From Klebsormidium nitens (Eukaryota > Streptophyta > Klebsormidiophyceae > Klebsormidiales > Klebsormidiaceae): a stretch of 64,000 nt of DNA. The stretch spans positions 78,489 through 142,488 of the forward strand of contig DF237157.1 of assembly GCA_000708835.1 (NCBI GenBank). The letters run 5' to 3'. Below the pieces are notes generated by a model. The model was not told where the DNA came from, made no database searches, and was given only the letters and a program-made list of their open reading frames with translations. The translations under genes and the position numbers were made by a program. Positions 59,701-64,000 of this stretch are shown here, in pieces. Every line of letters begins with the position of its first letter. Positions within the stretch are counted from its first letter, which is position 1.

Positions 59701-61561
59701 TGGGAAGGGGGAGTTTTACCACTGGGCTGAGTACTTTCTACGAAGGTGGTGTGAACAGGCTTACAGTCGAGCTTCTGGGGGCGACAGATCTAAGAGTCAA
59801 GTAGGCAAGTTGTTTAAATTGCTGGAGCGCCGATAAGTTTCAGAGAAACTGGCCCTTTCCGAAGGAAGTGCTAAATGGACAATTCAATTTCCAACATGCC
59901 TACTGCAGCCGAGTGCTCTTCTTGAAATCCACACGACGTGGAAAAGCAATGTACCCCCAACTCTAGGCCTGCGCTGGTCTAGGGAAGCTTCCGGCTCAGC
60001 TAGCAACATAGCAAAACACTTAACAGCTAGCTTGTCAGGGGTCTCAACGCCAGATTCAACGTCTAGTTGATCGGGAACAACGGGGTAAGGTCTTCTAGAA
60101 GGGCCCAACACAGTGAGGCCTTTTCATTCCTTTTTGTCTCGCACTGTATAGAACCGGCTGTTGAGGACAGCAAGGGATCCCCCAAAAACGAAGCTCAGAT
60201 TCCCTGCTTCTACTGCCTCCAGCTAGCTCTCTGCGGACCAGGCAAAATGCGGGAAGGGTATAGGAAGGCAAATCTTTCAATACACGCTGTCCAGCTTGTG
60301 CGGCGGGCAACTTTTGCTTAAGGCTTCAAGTCTCGTAGCTCCCAATGCTGACAAACTTCAAGCTGTCACTTTCACAAATTCGATTTCACGCCCTAAAAGT
60401 GAATCTTCTAAGTGAGATCTCTAATGTACAGTGGAACGTGGCGGACCCACCCATGCCGGTGCTGATAAAATTGCCCCGAAGGTTTGAGAGATCTGAAGCT
60501 AGGGGCATGGCATTGCTGGCACTCGCTGTGGGGGATGCGCTGAAGCAAAGGCGCAGACTACTTCCGCCCTGACCACACCAACTCTCCACATACCTGATCA
60601 CAGAGCTTGAAGTTGCAGTCCTGCCCCCATCTTGCATGACCGCCTCTGCAGAGAATCCTGAGTTCGTGACATCATCCAATCATGTCAGCATTTGCGCAAT
60701 TATATAAAGGAACCTTCTCTGCAGATTCAAGACTAGCATGAGGAGATGGATCGAAAGCTGTTCATATAAGTACCGAGCTACAACGTTTACCATGATGGAG
60801 TGACCGTGACCGTACTCGATCATCGTCTACCTAGTACCATGAGAGACTGAGCGCGCTGAGTGCGCGCACTAAGTCTGAAGACTACGCCATTGCATGACAT
60901 GTGACACATGATCAACAGCCATTCCGATTCGCATATCCTAGCTGGCACTGGCAGGGTCAGAGCTGGCCGAACGCAAAATGCAGCGTCCCTGTGTTGGTGG
61001 GCATAGCATTTTATCGTTCGAAAGGTCTTATTGGGGTGCAACGTGCTGATGTTGCAGAGGCCCAGATACATGTGTTTCTGAGGTGAGATTACGCTCTCCA
61101 CCGAGCAAAGCGTGCAATGCAAAAGCAGTTTCTGAAACCATTTAATGAGGACTAGGATGCGTTTTGAAAATGTCACACTGCATTGCAGCCTCTCAATACC
61201 CCACAAAAAGCCACGAGCTATCCAGACCGTTTGAAAGTCTTGTTCAATTTACGCGATCGTGCTCGTTAAGGTCGCAAATCTTCCAGCATTGGATAAAGCA
61301 GTCTGCGACAATGAGCTGACTGATAGACTTGTTTGCAAGACGGAGGCAGTTCTTATGGTGCCCTGACACAAATGAAAGCATGTCATCGATCCTGCTTGAG
61401 ATCAACTTTCTGTTTCTCTGTGTTGAGAGCTCCCTTTTGGACTGCTCCGGGGTACTTTGGCCGCACTGCTGATCGAACACAATTGCAAAGCAGTTGTTCT
61501 TGCTGATGCATCATCTCAAGAAAATTCTCTTCATCCGTTCTGCAGAGACATATAGACCAGG
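59701..61561. other. Divergent intergenic region
   Basis: Between the TMEM45-like start (minus) and the F-box start (plus), so it should hold both promoters. A TATATAAAG box on the plus strand lies near 60709, far (about 850 bp) from the F-box ATG. No exon or RNA gene recognised. Confidence 0.5.
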
Positions 61562-63070
61562 ATGGCTTCCATACACTTTGTGCCCAGCAAAGTTCGGCGC
61601 CGCCGCCTCGAAGAGACTGCGCAGGCAGTTCCTTTTTCAAAAAAGAAGCAGCCCTTTGCCAAAGTTCCTAAACCCCTCCTGAAGCCCGCCCCACCATCAA
61701 ACTTCTTCGACAATCTCCCGGACCCTCTGATACTCGAGATCCTGTCGCTCGTGCGAAAAGCAGAAGACGTCGCCCTCTTCTCTGCCACTTGCAGACGCTT
61801 CCACCAGCTTTCCGACGCTGTCTCGCACCTGCATTTCCTGGGGGGAAAGGGTCAGGGGCGGGGTTTGGGAGCGTTTGAACTTCTGGTCTCGGAACGGGTG
61901 GTTCGGGCAACCGACCTCCGGTGCCTAAAAGTGGAGACTCGGTGGACCGTCAGCGATCTGAGCTTCTTCTTCTGGGTATCTCACGTGAAGGACACGCTGC
62001 AGAAGCTGCAGCTCACGGAAACTAGATTGGGGGAGAACCTGGCGGACAGGCTCCGGACGGCCTCCAAGTGTCCGAAACTCACGGCGCTGGAGCTCCTGAC
62101 GTCGTCGGACGACTCGTACGTGCGGCTCGAGCCGGGGTTCCAAGCGGGGTGCGCGCGGTATAGAAAGCTGGTCAAGCTAACCCTGGAGCACGTCATCATG
62201 AGCGACCCAGTTCTAGAGTCGCTCCTGAAACTGTGCCCGGTTCTCAAAGAGTTGGAGCTCACGGGGGTCTTTGGGTTGCAGTCGCCGAGCATCGTGGGGG
62301 AGAAACTAGAGCGGCTGAAACTGATGCGCGCGGTTCCGACAGTTCCCTCGAGCGAGTTGCCGGGGGCGCTGACGCTGCAAGCGCCCGCACTCCAAGGGTT
62401 AGCGATGTCGCGTTTCACGCAGCTTCGGTTCGTGGGCACCTCGACGGCGCTGTACGACCTCGATCTGCTTGACTGCGAAAAGATCGACATTTGCGGCGAC
62501 CCGAGCCTGGGCAACGTGCAGTTTCTGAGCGTCAGGAGCTCGGAGTACCGAGGGCCACGTTATCTTTGGATGTGGGAGTGGCTAAGCACCAGTCTGCTGC
62601 GGAAGTGTCCGAACCTGTGGGAGCTGATGCTTGACATGGAAATCGAGACGCCACTGAACGGGACGTGCCCGTGGGCGGTGCTAGCGTCGCTCGGGGACTT
62701 GCACGAACTGGTTCTGCGGGAGACGGCCATCGAGTTCGTCTGCGAGCATTGGGAAAGGGCGGTAGAGACGCGGCAGGCTTGTCTTCCGAACCTGCGAGTG
62801 TTAGTGGTGAGCGCGGGGACCATGAGTCGCCGTCTCCTTACGTTTCTGGATTATGTCTTGCAGTCGGCGAAACTGCTCGAAGTGTTGACAGTAAGGGCCG
62901 AGTGGCACGAGGAAAGGTTGGAGGTGGATGCGGCGATCGATCCCCGGTACTTCAGCGATCTCTTCAAGTTGCAAAGAAGCTTTCCGAAAGTGAGCTTCAA
63001 CTTCGAGCTGCCGGGTTCGAGTCAGGGTAGCGTGGATCAGGAGGATTCGGAAAACTCAACACTTGGTTAA
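61562..63070 (+). CDS. F-box protein with leucine-rich C-terminal region, single exon, 502 aa
   Basis: Predicted substrate-recognition subunit of an SCF-type E3 ubiquitin ligase. After a basic N-terminus (KVRRRRLEE, a possible nuclear signal), the F-box is at about residues 48-88 (FFDNLPDPLILEILSLVRKA, FSATCRRFHQLSD). The remaining 400 residues contain irregular leucine-rich repeats (LRCLKVETRW, LTALELLTSS, KLVKLTLEHV, VLKELELTGV, ALYDLDLLDC, NLWELMLDME, DLHELVLRET, NLRVLVVSAG, LLEVLTVRAE) as in plant FBXL/FBD-like proteins. It ends with an acidic, Ser-rich tail. Strong GC bias at third codon positions marks the whole frame as coding, and it lacks introns unlike most neighbours. The target cannot be inferred. 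Confidence 0.93.
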   Translation: MASIHFVPSKVRRRRLEETAQAVPFSKKKQPFAKVPKPLLKPAPPSNFFDNLPDPLILEILSLVRKAEDVALFSATCRRFHQLSDAVSHLHFLGGKGQGRGLGAFELLVSERVVRATDLRCLKVETRWTVSDLSFFFWVSHVKDTLQKLQLTETRLGENLADRLRTASKCPKLTALELLTSSDDSYVRLEPGFQAGCARYRKLVKLTLEHVIMSDPVLESLLKLCPVLKELELTGVFGLQSPSIVGEKLERLKLMRAVPTVPSSELPGALTLQAPALQGLAMSRFTQLRFVGTSTALYDLDLLDCEKIDICGDPSLGNVQFLSVRSSEYRGPRYLWMWEWLSTSLLRKCPNLWELMLDMEIETPLNGTCPWAVLASLGDLHELVLRETAIEFVCEHWERAVETRQACLPNLRVLVVSAGTMSRRLLTFLDYVLQSAKLLEVLTVRAEWHEERLEVDAAIDPRYFSDLFKLQRSFPKVSFNFELPGSSQGSVDQEDSENSTLG

Positions 63071-63541
63071 TATGTGTCACAAACTTTGGAAGCATGCAGG
63101 GGTTTTCACACTGGCAGCCAACGCATGGCAATTGTGGGGTGGATATACGTCCGGTTTCCAGGCGGTGTTTGGAAATCATCACTGACCTGGACATTGAGCA
63201 TTGTATGATGATGCGCAAGGCATTATCAGTGCGCGAAGTTGGCGCCCCTGTCATGCATCGCATGCGCAAGATCCTCAAGGCAAGTTAAATGAGCTATTAG
63301 AGTGTTCAGTCGCTCGGCCAAGTTCGTGCTCATCCGTCCATGCTTATACTACACTATCGGACTTGACCGGACTTGAGTGCTTACGCGGGGCCGACTCGCA
63401 TAGTAGTATGGTTAAATGTTGATATACCGATCGTCCATGGCATGTGCTATGATATTGGCTGCATACGTATATGCATGTATACGTTGGAAACCTATACGAA
63501 CGAAGCATGCAGAGCTGTGGAAATTGTAGCTGTCCACAATT
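63071..63541. other. Intergenic region
   Basis: F-box 3' flank up to the LINE fragment. Nothing coding recognised. Confidence 0.5.
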
Positions 63542-64000
63542 ATGGCTTCCCTTGCTTCAAATCCAGCCCTTGCAGGACCGTCCACTTCAGGCCCTTCCAC
63601 CTCAAGAGCATCGCGCGCCGCTGCCGAGCCAGGACCCATTGATTGGCGCCAGTGCCATCAGTGTCAGGGCCGCTTCAAGGGCCTTCGGGGCCTGACACAA
63701 CACAAGCGGTCATGCGACAAGCGAGAAGCACAGCGGCAGGAGCAGGCTGCCCTTGGTGCTGCCTCAGCTCGTCGTGGCGTGAGAGTTCCACCTGCCGCGG
63801 CGCACTAGTCTTGGATACGGAGTATTGATCTTGAGGCAGAGTTGTTGCCGCGTTCTGGTGCTCGTTATATGCTACTAGAACGCCCCGGATACCACATGCT
63901 GTTAGAGGAGATGTGGCTCGTGCGTTTACTCTCCCACTTCAGCGCATTCAGACCGTTCCACCTGATGAGGGCGGCTGGGCTCTTCTCCTCATGTTTCTTC
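63542..64000 (+). mobile_element. LINE-type retroelement fragment, 5' end, cut by window edge
   Basis: An ATG frame (63542-63808) encodes a Ser/Pro/Ala-rich start and a zinc knuckle CHQCQGRFKGLRGLTQHKRSC (C-x2-C-x12-H-x3-C). An in-frame TAG follows, then the same frame continues (SWIRSIDLEAELL). After a shift to another frame it reads IPHAVRGDVARAFTLPLQRI and PPDEGGWALLLMF. That succession, a zinc finger and then an R-A-x-V-A..W..LL.FP block, is what I associate with the region before the reverse transcriptase of some LINEs. The stop and frameshift suggest a dead copy. No reverse transcriptase is inside the window to confirm it. Confidence 0.5.

Overview
The window looks like nuclear DNA of a streptophyte (charophyte) green alga, and Klebsormidium is my best guess. 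Genes are intron-rich with GT-AG splice sites. The protein set is plant-like: a plastid transketolase, GPIPPELG-type leucine-rich repeats, PLAC8/CNR and TMEM45/DUF716 membrane proteins, and a plant-type dCMP deaminase. VWA/alpha-kinase and LRR-multipass proteins also occur, which is unlike land plants. I found no bacterial operons, CRISPR, rRNA or convincing tRNA. All exon models come from reading frame, splice dinucleotides and phase agreement. None has been tested against transcripts.

Layout: transketolase (minus, 5' part only, runs off the left edge) at 71-3065; VWA + alpha-kinase (plus) at 5344-10376; coiled-coil protein (plus) at 11893-15626; orphan multipass membrane protein (plus) at 16616-17913; TPMT-type methyltransferase (minus) at 18823-21939; LRR + multipass protein with two lesions (plus) at 23535-26328; dCMP deaminase (minus) at 27601-32460; a very large, disordered, Thr-Pro-rich protein with a C-terminal Tudor domain (plus, 13 exons, about 2,318 aa) at 33450-46956; PB1 protein (plus) at 48717-50686; PLAC8 protein (minus) at 52146-55483; TMEM45-like protein (minus) at 56956-59700; F-box protein (plus, one exon) at 61562-63070; and the start of a decayed LINE-type retroelement (plus) cut by the right edge. 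The genes are independent housekeeping, signalling and membrane genes and form no obvious pathway.

Two things stand out. First, at least five genes carry degenerate tandem copies of exon ends, together with the adjoining donor or acceptor, in the neighbouring intron. Most are stepped by about 115-150 bp. The clearest are in the Tudor gene (four successive copies of one acceptor), PLAC8 (four to five copies), the alpha-kinase (three copies), dCMP deaminase and transketolase. A promoter and another intron show similar steps. This looks like a recurrent process that lengthens introns and leaves decoy splice sites. Second, the Tudor protein combines a CKAP2-like helical module, two RVxF-like PP1-docking motifs, over 50 Thr-Pro sites and a Tudor domain. 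That is a candidate undescribed mitotic chromosome or spindle scaffold.
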